Of a DNA stretch of 64,000 bases, positions 46,019 through 54,932 are shown piece by piece. The notes under the pieces are model-generated. The model saw nothing but the letters and a program-made list of their open reading frames with translations. It was not told the origin of the DNA and made no database searches. Each line of letters starts with the position of its first letter. Positions within the stretch are counted from its first letter, which is position 1. The DNA lies in NCBI GenBank assembly GCA_046154585.1, contig JBJXDX010000135.1:1-64000 (forward strand), given 5' to 3'. Origin of the DNA: CADEFX01 sp046154585. GTDB lineage: Bacteria > Pseudomonadota > Alphaproteobacteria > Rhizobiales > Hyphomicrobiaceae. The translations under genes were made by a program, and so were the position numbers.

Positions 46019-46801
46019 ATGCCCGACTGGACACTGTTTCCTATGCAGTTCATCGGCTTGCTGCCGCTGCTTATCCTTATCGCGCTGCTCATGAACGCGT
46101 TTCGCATCCTGCGCGAGTATGAGCGGGGGGTGGTTTTCATGCTTGGCCGCTTTTGGAAAGTGAAGGGCCCCGGCCTCGTGATCGTCATTCCTCTCATCCA
46201 GCAGCTCGTTCGCGTGGATCTCAGAACCCGAGTCCTCGACGTACCGCCGCAGGACGTCATCTCGCGCGACAACGTCTCCGTCAGGGTCAATGCTGTCGTC
46301 TATTACCGCGTCATGGATCCGGAGAAGTCGATCATTCAGGTCGAGGATTACAATCAGGCAACCAGCGAACTGTCCCAGACGACGTTGCGATCCGTTGTCG
46401 GTCAGCACGAGCTCGATCAGATGCTCGCCGAACGCGACAAGATCAATACCAACGTGCAGCGCATCCTCGACCAGCAGACGGATGCCTGGGGCATCAAGGT
46501 CTCCAATGTCGAATTGAAGCACATCGACTTGAACGAGAACATGGTGCGCGCCATCGCCAAGCAGGCCGAGGCCGAGCGGTTGAGACGGGCCAAGGTCATC
46601 GACGCCGAAGGCGAGCTGCAGGCTTCGGAAAAGCTGTTGCAGGCGGCCCAGGTCTTAGCCAGACAGCCCGAGGCCATGCAGCTGCGCTACCTTGGCACGC
46701 TGCTCAATATCGCCGGCGAGAGGAGCTCGACGATCGTTTTCCCGCTACCCGCCGAGCTCATGGCACTGCGGCCATCGCAGCCGAGCAAGGCGCCGACGTG
46801 A
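46019..46801 (+). CDS. Slipin / stomatin-like SPFH protein
   Basis: This is a 260-residue membrane-anchored band-7 protein. A single N-terminal helix is followed by the SPFH domain (EYERGVVFMLGRFWKVKGPG, then DVPPQDVISRDNV) and a coiled-coil region rich in Glu/Arg/Ala (AEAERLRRAKVIDAEGE). AAGGAG lies 7 bases before ATG 46019. The NfeD-slipin pair is a conserved module thought to organise membrane microdomains and membrane protein quality control. Confidence 0.94.
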   Translation: MPDWTLFPMQFIGLLPLLILIALLMNAFRILREYERGVVFMLGRFWKVKGPGLVIVIPLIQQLVRVDLRTRVLDVPPQDVISRDNVSVRVNAVVYYRVMDPEKSIIQVEDYNQATSELSQTTLRSVVGQHELDQMLAERDKINTNVQRILDQQTDAWGIKVSNVELKHIDLNENMVRAIAKQAEAERLRRAKVIDAEGELQASEKLLQAAQVLARQPEAMQLRYLGTLLNIAGERSSTIVFPLPAELMALRPSQPSKAPT

Positions 46802-46844
46802 CGCACCGGCCACGAAAACCGCGCCGCTCAGCAAGGAGACGCCT

Positions 46845-47279
46845 ATGTATAAGCACATCCTCATTCCGACCGACGGCTCCGAGCTGTCCGACGTGGCCAT
46901 CACCAACGGCGTTGCCCTCGCCAAGGCGCTCGGAGCCAAGATCACCGCACTGACGGTTATGGAGCCATGGAGCACGGGCGGTCGGCCCGTCAGCCTCGAA
47001 AGGCCGCGCGAGCTCTACGAGGAACGAGCCAATGAATGTGCGCACAAATACCTCCAGCGTGCAGTCAAGGCGGCGCTCGGGGCGGGTGTGCCGGTAAGCA
47101 CCGAGCAGGTCTTCAACGAGCACCCCTATGGAGCGATCATCGAAACGGCAAAGGCCAAGGGATGCGATCTGATCTTGATGGCGTCCCATGGCAGGCGTGG
47201 CATCAAAGCCCTCCTGCTCGGCAGCGAGACCACGAAGGTCCTGACGCACAGCACCATTCCAGTCCTCGTCCATCGCTGA
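46845..47279 (+). CDS. Single-domain universal stress protein
   Basis: This is a 144-residue Usp beginning MYKHILIPTDGSELS, with the WSTGGRPVSLERPRELYEE insert and the C-terminal MASHGRRGIKALLLGSETTK. It is the intact counterpart of the frameshifted copy at 26334-26837. AAGGAG is 6 bases before ATG 46845. It is the fourth gene of the phasin-nfeD-slipin-usp series, 43 bases after slipin. Confidence 0.92.
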   Translation: MYKHILIPTDGSELSDVAITNGVALAKALGAKITALTVMEPWSTGGRPVSLERPRELYEERANECAHKYLQRAVKAALGAGVPVSTEQVFNEHPYGAIIETAKAKGCDLILMASHGRRGIKALLLGSETTKVLTHSTIPVLVHR

Positions 47280-47477
47280 CCGATGACGCCCGCTACAGGA
47301 GATGCCTAACTGGCCGCGTAGGGAACGGCTAGCGTCGCCACAGCGATGCTGGCTTGGTGTACCTCAACCCCGAAGCCCTGGCAGGACTTTTTTCTGCAAC
47401 CGATGACTATCCCGCGTGCCTCCGCACCGCCCTTGGCGTAGACTGTATTGCATGTTCTGAATGCCAACTGGTGCCCA

Positions 47478-47999
47478 ATGATTGCATCGACCTTCGCCAA
47501 CTTGAGCGTGCGCCGGGTCGCAACGCCGCTCATCGGATACGCGTCCCTGTGGTACGCGCTTGCCGGAGCGGACGTAGCGGCGTGGGTTGTGGGCGTGCCA
47601 ACGGTTCTCGCTGCCGTCGCGGTCGGGCTTGCGTGCCGCGGACCGCCCTGGCGACTGAGCCCGCGCGGCGCCGCCCGGTTCGCGGCGATCTTTCTCGCCG
47701 AATCGCTCAAGGGCGGACTCGATGTGGCTGCGCGCGTCCTGAGCCCGCGCGTGCGCATTGCCCCCGCCCTCGTCGACTATCAAGCGTCGCTGTTGGGAAA
47801 GACCCCGGCGCGCGCCTTTTTCGTGCTTTGCGTTAGTCTCTTGCCGGGAACGTTGGTTGCGAGTATCGAAGATGATCGCCTGGTGATCCACGCCCTCGAT
47901 GCCGGTGAGCAGGTACCCCAAGACCTCATGCGCCTCGAGAGGGCCGTAGCCGATCTCTTCCAACTCGATGCTGCGTCCGCAGATGCGAGGAACGCATGA
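47478..47999 (+). CDS. mrpE: MrpE-like subunit of a second Mrp-type cluster
   Basis: This is a 173-residue protein with two or three N-terminal helices and a soluble C-terminal domain. LCVSLLPGTLVASIEDDRLV is the MrpE hallmark. ATG 47478 is chosen to give the family's usual N-terminus, although no clear ribosome-binding site is seen. It opens an eight-gene plus-strand cluster in which neighbouring genes overlap or nearly touch. It is only distantly similar to mrpE at 4078-4575. Confidence 0.85.
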   Translation: MIASTFANLSVRRVATPLIGYASLWYALAGADVAAWVVGVPTVLAAVAVGLACRGPPWRLSPRGAARFAAIFLAESLKGGLDVAARVLSPRVRIAPALVDYQASLLGKTPARAFFVLCVSLLPGTLVASIEDDRLVIHALDAGEQVPQDLMRLERAVADLFQLDAASADARNA

Positions 48000-48271
48000 C
48001 GGAGTTCACGCTTTTCATGGCCGCCGTTGTACTGGGGTCGGTCGCCATAGGTCTATGGCGGGTCTTGCTGGGTCCGACACGAGCTGATGCGATGCTTGCA
48101 GCGCAGCTGCTGGGCAGCGGTGCCGTGGCCGTGCTTCTCCTGCTGTCACATGCCACGGGTAGGTCTCATCTGATCGACTTAGCACTCGTTGTCGTGCTTC
48201 TGGCATCCGTCGTCAGTGTTGCCTTCGTTCGTCGCCTCAACCCGGTCGGAGGGCATGATGAGCGTGGTTGA
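47996..48271 (+). CDS. mrpF: MrpF-like subunit
   Basis: This is a 91-residue, three-helix protein. WRVLLGPTRADAMLAAQLLG is the MrpF motif in this more divergent subgroup. The ATG overlaps the upstream stop codon (ATGA). The next gene begins before this one ends. Confidence 0.87.
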   Translation: MTEFTLFMAAVVLGSVAIGLWRVLLGPTRADAMLAAQLLGSGAVAVLLLLSHATGRSHLIDLALVVVLLASVVSVAFVRRLNPVGGHDERG

Positions 48272-48560
48272 TTGGCTGTCGATAGCTCTTGTCGGCGCCG
48301 GCGTGCTCTTCTTCATTGCCGGGAGCATTGGCCTCTTGCGCCTCCCCGATGTCATGACCCGCCTGCACGCCCTGACCAAAGCCGACAACGTCGGACTGGG
48401 CCTCGTCGTCCTGGGGCTGGCATTCCAGGCGGCTGGCCCCGTCGACGTCATCAGGTTGTTGCTGGTCTGGGCCTTGGCGCTTCTTACAAGTTCCTGTGCC
48501 TGCTATCTGGTCGCTCACGCGACGCTTCAGGCACCCAGCGAGAAGCGACATGACGGCTGA
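48258..48560 (+). CDS. mrpG: MrpG-like subunit
   Basis: This is a 100-residue, three-helix protein with GSIGLLRLPDVMTRLHALTK, the MrpG signature. GGAGGG lies 4 bases before ATG 48258; an ATG directly upstream (48255) is possible but too close to that site. It overlaps both neighbours by about a dozen bases. Confidence 0.9.
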   Translation: MSVVDWLSIALVGAGVLFFIAGSIGLLRLPDVMTRLHALTKADNVGLGLVVLGLAFQAAGPVDVIRLLLVWALALLTSSCACYLVAHATLQAPSEKRHDG

Positions 48561-49485
48561 TGCCGCGACCCTGGACATATTGCTTGCGGCCTTGCTCGTC
48601 CTGCTCGTCTGGAGATTGCTGACGCTCAGCGACCTGTTCAGGGCGAGCGTCCTGTTCATTGTGTTCGGACTGCTATTGTCTCTCGCCTGGGTGCGCCTCG
48701 GCGCGCCGGACGTGGCGCTCGCAGAAGCTGGAATTGGCGCCGGCGTGACGGGTGCTCTGGTCCTTGATGCACTTCGGCGACTGGGCGCGCAGGGCGCCGT
48801 TGACCAGACCCGGCCGCTGAGACTAAACCTGCCACGCCTGACCGGCGCCGTTCTCATCACGTGCGTCGGCGCGATACTGGTCTGGTCTGTCCTCAACGTA
48901 CCCACCGGGTGGCGCGGCTTGTCCGCCGAAGCGATTGCAGCGATGCCAAATGCTGGCGTCTCAAATCCCGTCACGGCTTCGCTGCTCAACTTCCGGGCCT
49001 ACGATACGCTGCTCGAGATCGCCGTGCTGATACTCGCCGTGCTCGGCGTCTGGGCGCTCGATGCCGAGCCGAAACCTCCGGCCCAGCCTAGCGGGCCGAT
49101 CCTCGAGCTCTTGGTGAGAACCCTCCTGCCACTCATGGTCATCGTTGCCGGATACCTGCTCTGGGCCGGCGGGCATGCCCCAGGTGGAGCCTTCCAGGGG
49201 GCCGCCGTCCTCGCGGGGGGCGGAATTCTTCTGCACCTGGCGCGCCCGTTCGACCTCACCAATCGAGCCGGCATTCGCCTAGCGATCGGTTTCGGCTTCG
49301 CGGTCTTCCTCGCCGTTGGAGTGATGCTCGTCGTGCTCGGTGGCAGGTTCCTCGAGTTCCCGGCCCGCTATGCCGGCACGCTGATCCTGGTCATAGAGGC
49401 GGTGGCTATGATCTCAATCGCGCTCATATTGCTCGTCTTGTTCGTCGGTAATGTGCGCGACCGCGCAGGGAGGGACGCGCCATGA
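48550..49485 (+). CDS. mrpB: DUF4040 (MbhD-like) plus MrpB fusion subunit
   Basis: This is a 311-residue protein. Its first ~80 residues (WVRLGAPDVALAEAGIGAGV) match the DUF4040/MbhD domain that elsewhere forms the C-terminus of MrpA. The second half (GHAPGGAFQGAAVLAGG) is MrpB. So the MrpA tail is present here without an attached NuoL-like core. ATG 48550 overlaps mrpG by 11 bases. This layout resembles Mbh-type complexes and the archaeal Mrp order. Confidence 0.85.
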   Translation: MTADAATLDILLAALLVLLVWRLLTLSDLFRASVLFIVFGLLLSLAWVRLGAPDVALAEAGIGAGVTGALVLDALRRLGAQGAVDQTRPLRLNLPRLTGAVLITCVGAILVWSVLNVPTGWRGLSAEAIAAMPNAGVSNPVTASLLNFRAYDTLLEIAVLILAVLGVWALDAEPKPPAQPSGPILELLVRTLLPLMVIVAGYLLWAGGHAPGGAFQGAAVLAGGGILLHLARPFDLTNRAGIRLAIGFGFAVFLAVGVMLVVLGGRFLEFPARYAGTLILVIEAVAMISIALILLVLFVGNVRDRAGRDAP

Positions 49486-49787
49486 CCACTCCCATCGTCT
49501 ACGCGTCGGCCGGTGCGGCCATGCTATGCATCGCACTGTTCGCGTTTCTCACGGCGCGCCATGTGCTGCGACGCATACTTGCGCTCAATGTTATTGGCAG
49601 CGGCGTTTTCATGATGCTGGTCGCCCTCGCCGCGCGCACTGATCCACCTGATCCGATCCCGCATGCCCTGGTGTTGACTGGTATCGTTGTCGCCGTCTGC
49701 ATTACTGCGTTGGCTCTGGCCCTTCTTCGGCGCATGTTCGCCAACGAGGGTAGCGCCTTTCTGCCCGAAGATCGCGATCTCGGATGA
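49482..49787 (+). CDS. mrpC: MrpC-like subunit (NuoK-like)
   Basis: This is a 101-residue, three-helix protein. DPPDPIPHALVLTGIVVAVC is the NuoK/MrpC core. Start and stop codons overlap those of both neighbours (ATGA). Confidence 0.92.
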   Translation: MTTPIVYASAGAAMLCIALFAFLTARHVLRRILALNVIGSGVFMMLVALAARTDPPDPIPHALVLTGIVVAVCITALALALLRRMFANEGSAFLPEDRDLG

Positions 49788-51238
49788 CAACAGCAGCGTG
49801 GATGGAGGCGCTGCTCGTTGCTCCTCTATCTGGAGCGGCTATTGCACTCATTCTCGGCCGGCGCGCTGCGCCGGTGGTCGGTGTCGTGACGGCTCTGGTC
49901 AGCGCGTCAGCATCCATTGGGCTTGCCTTCGCCGTGTCCAGAGGTGGTGTGCTTCGCTATGCCGTCGGCGGCTGGGGTAGACCACTCGGCATCGATCTCT
50001 ACGTCGACGGCTTGGCGGCGGTGATGCTGACGATCACAGGTGTGGTGGGGGCCTGCATCAGCGTGTGTGCCGTCGGCTATTTCGCCCCGAAGCCGGCCGC
50101 AGTGGGCCAGGCTCGCGGCAACACCGACCCAGCGTGGCTGTTTTGGCCGTTATGGCTGATGCTCTGGGGAGGAATGAACGCCCTCTATCTGTCGGGCGAC
50201 TTGTTCAACATCTACGTTACCCAAGAATTGATCGGGCTCTCCGGGATCGGCCTGATCGCTCTGGCCGGCGGCAGCGCAATCGCCGCCGCGCTTCGCTACC
50301 TGCTGCTGGCTCTCGCCGGCTCTCTTTTCTACATCGTCGGCGTCGAGCTGCTCTATGCAGGATACATGACGCTCGATTTGCAACAGCTGCGCGAACGGGT
50401 CGACGCCAACCCCTCCACCATGGTTGCCGCGGCATTGATGACCGCTGGGCTGCTTGCCAAATCCGCGCTGTTCCCGCTGCACTTCTGGCTGCCGCCGGCC
50501 CACGGCCACGCGCCCGTGCCTGTTTCGGCCGCGCTTTCGGCGCTGGTCGTCAAGACCGGCTTCTATCTGGTTGTGCGGTTGTGGCTGCAAATTCTGCCCG
50601 GATTGGCGCCGCAGCATCTCGGCATCTTGTTCGGTGTGCTTGGTGCCGCCGCGGTATTCTGGGGCGGCGTTCAGGCGCTCATGCAGGAGCGCCTCAAAAT
50701 GATGGTCGCCTATTCGACCGTCGCTCAGGTCGGCTACCTGTTCATGCTGTTCCCGGTTGCATCTGTACCAGAGGCGCTGCCTGGTGCGCTGCTTCTGGCA
50801 GCTTCGCACGCCGCGGCAAAGGCCGCCCTGTTCATGTGTGCCGGCTCCGTGCTTGCGGTCTATGGCCATGATCGTATTCACTCCATCAACGGCTTTGGTG
50901 CACGAATGCCGTTGACCGCGGTCGCCTTCGCGTTGTCCAGCATCAGCCTCATCGGCCTCCCACCCTCTGGCGGCTTTGCCGGCAAATGGATGCTGATCTC
51001 CGCTGCATTCGCAGCAGGAGCCTGGTGGTGGGCAGCCATCATTGCCCTGGGCGGGCTGCTCAGCGCCGTCTATCTCTTCCGCGTGCTTTCGCACGCGTTT
51101 CTCGAGCCGCCGATCGCTGGTCTTGGACGTGCGCCTTGGGGTATGGAGGTGACCAGCCTCGTACTTGCGCTTGTCGCCATCGGATTGAACTTCGCTGCGA
51201 ATCCATTGCACGACCTGTTGAAGGCCGGGGCTGGGTGA
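49784..51238 (+). CDS. mrpD: Antiporter-like subunit D1 (NuoL/M/N-type)
   Basis: This is a 484-residue proton-translocation subunit with about fourteen helices. The TM5 glutamate (V-T-Q-E-L-I-G-L, Glu148) and the TM7/TM8 lysines (Lys226 in LLAKSALFPLHFWLP, Lys257) are in place, so coupling residues are intact. It starts by overlapping mrpC and ends by overlapping the next subunit by one base (TGATG). It is the first of three related subunits in a row. Confidence 0.9.
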   Translation: MTTAAWMEALLVAPLSGAAIALILGRRAAPVVGVVTALVSASASIGLAFAVSRGGVLRYAVGGWGRPLGIDLYVDGLAAVMLTITGVVGACISVCAVGYFAPKPAAVGQARGNTDPAWLFWPLWLMLWGGMNALYLSGDLFNIYVTQELIGLSGIGLIALAGGSAIAAALRYLLLALAGSLFYIVGVELLYAGYMTLDLQQLRERVDANPSTMVAAALMTAGLLAKSALFPLHFWLPPAHGHAPVPVSAALSALVVKTGFYLVVRLWLQILPGLAPQHLGILFGVLGAAAVFWGGVQALMQERLKMMVAYSTVAQVGYLFMLFPVASVPEALPGALLLAASHAAAKAALFMCAGSVLAVYGHDRIHSINGFGARMPLTAVAFALSSISLIGLPPSGGFAGKWMLISAAFAAGAWWWAAIIALGGLLSAVYLFRVLSHAFLEPPIAGLGRAPWGMEVTSLVLALVAIGLNFAANPLHDLLKAGAG

Positions 51239-52734
51239 TGACGAACCCTTGGATCCCCCTCGCGGCGCTTGGCATTCCGTTCCTCACCGGTATCGTCATC
51301 TTCTTGCTCGACGACCGCCGAGCTGCGCTGCGGACCCTGCTCAACCTGTCCGGCGCGTTCGTCAAACTTGTGCTGGTTGCAGTAATGTTGCGGGGCGTTG
51401 CCGACGGCCATGACTACGGGGTGCGTATGGCGATCCTGCCGGGGATCGAGATCGTATTGATCAGCGATGCCCTCGCGCTACTCTTCATCACCCTGTCAGC
51501 CGGGCTTTGGGCACTGACCACGATCTACGCCGTCGGCTATCTCGAGAACGACCCGCATCGCAGTCGCTTTTTCGGCTTTTTCAGCCTCTGCATCGTCGCC
51601 ACCACCGGCATCGCCCTGGCGGGCAACCTGTTCACGCTGTTCGTCTTCTATGAGATCCTGACGCTCGTCACCTACCCACTGGTCATCCATCGCGGGACAC
51701 GCGAGGCCCTCGCAGCCGGCCGGGTTTACCTTCGCTACACGCTGGCGGGCGGGGCCGTGTTGCTGTTCGCCGTGGCGTGGAGTCATGCGCTTGCCGGCCC
51801 GCACGATTTCGTCGCTGGCGGCTATCTGCGCGAGTTGGGCACCGACCAACGCTTGCCGCTGACCTTGTTGTTTGGTGCTCTCATCGCCGGCTTCGGCGTC
51901 AAGGCTGCCCTGTTTCCTTTGCACGGTTGGCTGCCGGTGGCCATGGTGGCGCCTGCACCGGTCTCGGCACTGCTGCATGCCGTGGCCGTGGTCAAGGCGG
52001 GGGCGTTTGCCATCATACGCGTCGTTTACGACGTGTTCGGCGTCGAGTTCGCCGAAGCGCTGGGCGTCCTTGGGCCGCTCGCCGTGTTGTCCGCCTTTAC
52101 CATTCTCTACGGGTCCTTGCGCGCGCTCGCGCAAGACGAACTGAAGAAGCGTCTGGCGTACTCGACCGTGAGCCAGATCTCCTACATAATTCTCGGCGTC
52201 GCCGTGCTTGGGCCCCTGTCGACCATCGGCGCGCTCGTGCACCTGGTCAACCAGGGCCTGATGAAAATCACCCTGTTTCTGTCCGCCGGCAACCTCGCCG
52301 AGACCCTCGGCGTGCATCATGTGCACGAGATGAATGGTGTCGGCCGACGCATGCCGTTGACCATGGCCGCCTTCACGATCGGCGCGCTCGGCATGATCGG
52401 CGTGCCGCCCATTGCCGGCTTTGTGACGAAAATCTATCTCGGCACTGGCGCCGCCGAGGCCGGCCAGTGGTGGGTGATTGTTGTTCTGGCTGCCTCGAGC
52501 CTGCTCAACGCCTGCTACTTCCTGCCCATTCTCTACCGCGCCTGGTTCCAGCCCCGGACCGCCCCTTGGCCGCATGAGCACGGCACGGGTTTCGATGCCA
52601 AGGCGACATTGCTGGTGCCGGTCCTGTGCTCCTCTGCGTTCGCATTGGCCGTCGGTCTCTTCGCCGACACGCCGGTCAGTCCACTTGAATGGGCCAAGCT
52701 GATCTCGCAGCGGGAGTTCGGCTATGCCCGTTGA
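51238..52734 (+). CDS. Antiporter-like subunit D2 (NuoM-type)
   Basis: This is a 498-residue member of the same family. Glu139 (V-F-Y-E-I-L-T-L), Lys222 (GVKAALFPLHGWLPVAM) and Lys253 are the expected channel residues. It resembles MrpD and hydrogenase-associated subunits (HyfB/F, MbhH-like). The long frame open upstream overlaps D1 and is ignored; ATG 51238 shares one base with the D1 stop. Confidence 0.9.
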   Translation: MTNPWIPLAALGIPFLTGIVIFLLDDRRAALRTLLNLSGAFVKLVLVAVMLRGVADGHDYGVRMAILPGIEIVLISDALALLFITLSAGLWALTTIYAVGYLENDPHRSRFFGFFSLCIVATTGIALAGNLFTLFVFYEILTLVTYPLVIHRGTREALAAGRVYLRYTLAGGAVLLFAVAWSHALAGPHDFVAGGYLRELGTDQRLPLTLLFGALIAGFGVKAALFPLHGWLPVAMVAPAPVSALLHAVAVVKAGAFAIIRVVYDVFGVEFAEALGVLGPLAVLSAFTILYGSLRALAQDELKKRLAYSTVSQISYIILGVAVLGPLSTIGALVHLVNQGLMKITLFLSAGNLAETLGVHHVHEMNGVGRRMPLTMAAFTIGALGMIGVPPIAGFVTKIYLGTGAAEAGQWWVIVVLAASSLLNACYFLPILYRAWFQPRTAPWPHEHGTGFDAKATLLVPVLCSSAFALAVGLFADTPVSPLEWAKLISQREFGYAR

Positions 52735-52757
52735 GCAGCATGCACGAGGCCACGCCG

Positions 52758-54440
52758 ATGCTTGATCTTCTGCTCGGATCAGCTCTTTGGCTCGGTCCTG
52801 TATTGGCGCCACTCGTCGCGCTGCTACTCCTGCTGGTCGGGTCACGGCTCCGCGCCGCCGTAGCGTTCGCCGCGCTGCCGGCGCTACTCGTCGCCCTGAT
52901 TGCGCCCACCGGCACCGTCGATCTGCCTTGGCTGCTGCTCAGCACGCGGGTCGGGCTCGACGAGACCGGCCGGATCTTTCTGATTTTCACCGCCTCGCTT
53001 TGGCTGGCCGCCGGCATTCATGGCTGGTCGTACCTGCACGAGGACAGGCGCCGCGCCACCTTCTTTGCCTTCTTCAATACCGCGATGGCTGGCAATCTGG
53101 GCGTCATTCTCGCGCAGGATGCGGCAAGTTTCTACGTTTTCTTCGCGCTCATGAGCTTTGCGTCTTACGGGCTGGTGGTGCACACGCGTTCACCCGATGC
53201 CTTCCATGCCGGACGCGTCTACATCGTGCTGGTTATTGCCGGTGAGTTGGCGCTGTTTGTGGCCATCGTGCTCTGGATGAACCTCTCCGGAAGCATGTAT
53301 TTCTCGGACTTCATCGCAGCGTCGGCTGCGGCGCCGACACGAGACTGGGCGATCGCGGCGACGCTCATAGCACTTGGCATCAAAGTCGGTGCGGTTCCCT
53401 TGCACGTCTGGTTGCCGTTGGCACATCCGGCCGCCCCCACCCCCGCGAGCGCGGTCTTGTCAGGCGCCATGATCAAAGCTGGGTTGCTCGGGTGGCTCCG
53501 TTTTCTGCCGCTCGGAACTGCTGCTCCGGGCTGGGGCCATACGATGATCATGCTTGGCCTTACCGCAGTTTTTGGCGGTGCGTTGATCGGGGCGCTCCAA
53601 CGCGAGCCCAAGTCCGCACTCGCCTATTCCAGCATTAGCCAGATGGGGTTCATCACCGTTCTGCTCGGCGTCGCACTGTCGGCCCCGGAAGCTGCTCCTG
53701 CAGCCGGGCTCGCCGCCGCACTCTATGCCTTCCATCATGCCTTCGCCAAAGCTCTCCTGTTTCTCGGAGTGAGCATGCTTGGCGTGACGTCAAAAACCGC
53801 GTGTGTTGCCGTCGCAGCCGGCATGATGCTGCCCGCCCTCGCTCTCGCCGGTGCTCCGCTGACCAGCGGCGCCGTCGCCAAAGCGGAACTCAAGGCCGCG
53901 GTGATCGCCGCCGGATGGAACAGTCTGACATTCCCCCTGTCTCTCGCCGCCGTCGCGACCACTCTCGTCATGCTGCGCACGCTCTATCTCGCGCGACACG
54001 CCTCCGAAGCCGGCGCGCATGCCCCCAATACGGGAATGTGGGCCGGGTGGTGGCTGCTCGTCATTGGCTGTGCCGCGCCGATCTGGTTCTTCCCGCAAGC
54101 GCGCGCCAACTTCGGCATCTCGCTCGCTGCGCTCGCCAACGCCCTGTGGCCGATCCTGCTCGGGCTCGGCCTTGCGGTCGCCGGCTGGAGAGCGCGGTGG
54201 AGCATCGACAGGATCTCGCTACCACCAGGCGATTTGTTGGTACCGCTGCTGCGGGCGTGGCCGCGAGTGCCCTTGGCGTCGGTTGCTTGGCAAACAAAGC
54301 AGAAAACTCGCCTCGCCTCCCGGCTGCCGGTGCTCGCATTGGGGACAGCGCTATCCCAGGCCGAGGTTGTGCTGATGCGGCGGGCGGGTCTTGCCATCAT
54401 CCTTCTGGCGGCGGCGATTCTCGCGCTAGCTATGAGTTGA
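52758..54440 (+). CDS. Antiporter-like subunit D3 lacking the TM5 glutamate
   Basis: This is a 560-residue NuoL/M/N-type protein. The lysines are kept (Lys209 in GIKVGAVPLHVWLP and Lys240), but the helix that should read F-Y-E-I reads Y-V-F-F-A-L-M-S-F, so Ala130 stands where D1 and D2 carry the essential glutamate. Several helices near the C-terminus and a loop of ~60 residues extend it beyond its neighbours. ATG 52758 follows GAGG by 8 bases; ATG 52740 is an alternative. Its end overlaps the convergent gene by 15 bases. Confidence 0.88.
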   Translation: MLDLLLGSALWLGPVLAPLVALLLLLVGSRLRAAVAFAALPALLVALIAPTGTVDLPWLLLSTRVGLDETGRIFLIFTASLWLAAGIHGWSYLHEDRRRATFFAFFNTAMAGNLGVILAQDAASFYVFFALMSFASYGLVVHTRSPDAFHAGRVYIVLVIAGELALFVAIVLWMNLSGSMYFSDFIAASAAAPTRDWAIAATLIALGIKVGAVPLHVWLPLAHPAAPTPASAVLSGAMIKAGLLGWLRFLPLGTAAPGWGHTMIMLGLTAVFGGALIGALQREPKSALAYSSISQMGFITVLLGVALSAPEAAPAAGLAAALYAFHHAFAKALLFLGVSMLGVTSKTACVAVAAGMMLPALALAGAPLTSGAVAKAELKAAVIAAGWNSLTFPLSLAAVATTLVMLRTLYLARHASEAGAHAPNTGMWAGWWLLVIGCAAPIWFFPQARANFGISLAALANALWPILLGLGLAVAGWRARWSIDRISLPPGDLLVPLLRAWPRVPLASVAWQTKQKTRLASRLPVLALGTALSQAEVVLMRRAGLAIILLAAAILALAMS

Positions 54441-54932
54441 GGTGCGGGCCCCACTCTCTCCCTCCAGACCGGCAAGGCGAAAGATGTGACGCGCGAAATC
54501 GGGATCCTCGCCTTCCAGAAGCTGAGGCAGTGCCTCGCGGAAGTCCCGCCGCTTGCACCAGTCGTGCATGTAGTCCTCCCAGCTTTGCCACAAGCGGCGG
54601 CGCTGTCTGTCCATGTCCTCTTCGTAGACAAGGATGTAGGCGCGCTCGAACAGTGCCACCAAGATGCCGAAGATGGCCTGCTTCCGCTCCTGTTGCTCTT
54701 CCGACAACTCCTCTGGCGCGCCGACCTGGCTCAGCAATTGCAGATCGGCGTTGTCGATCACAAGTTTGAGAAACTCGTTGTACTCGTCGGATAGGCGCTG
54801 GTGTATCGATTCCTCCTCTGCCTGGCGCCCCTTGCGCTGCTCGACCATGAACACGTAGATCGCAAGGGGCAGACCGATGATGGTGACGAGGTAGCTCAAC
54901 AGCTCCATCCATTCCAAGACAGTCCCAGGCAT
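54426..54932 (-). CDS. Uncharacterised single-helix membrane protein
   Basis: This is a 168-residue protein: one N-terminal membrane helix (LVTIIGLPLAIYVFMVEQRK) followed by a charged, helical cytosolic region rich in Glu/Arg/Gln (EEDMDRQRRRLWQSWEDYMH). I do not recognise a named function. A frameshifted copy lies at 10743-11232, and the strong similarity of the two shows this is a real, conserved gene. It converges on D3. Confidence 0.8.
   Translation of the reverse strand: MPGTVLEWMELLSYLVTIIGLPLAIYVFMVEQRKGRQAEEESIHQRLSDEYNEFLKLVIDNADLQLLSQVGAPEELSEEQQERKQAIFGILVALFERAYILVYEEDMDRQRRRLWQSWEDYMHDWCKRRDFREALPQLLEGEDPDFARHIFRLAGLEGESGARTSTHS

Noticed and set aside
50150..51211. Long minus-strand frame opposite the D1 subunit
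   Set aside because: Antisense shadow of a GC-rich membrane protein gene; no family resemblance or ribosome-binding site.
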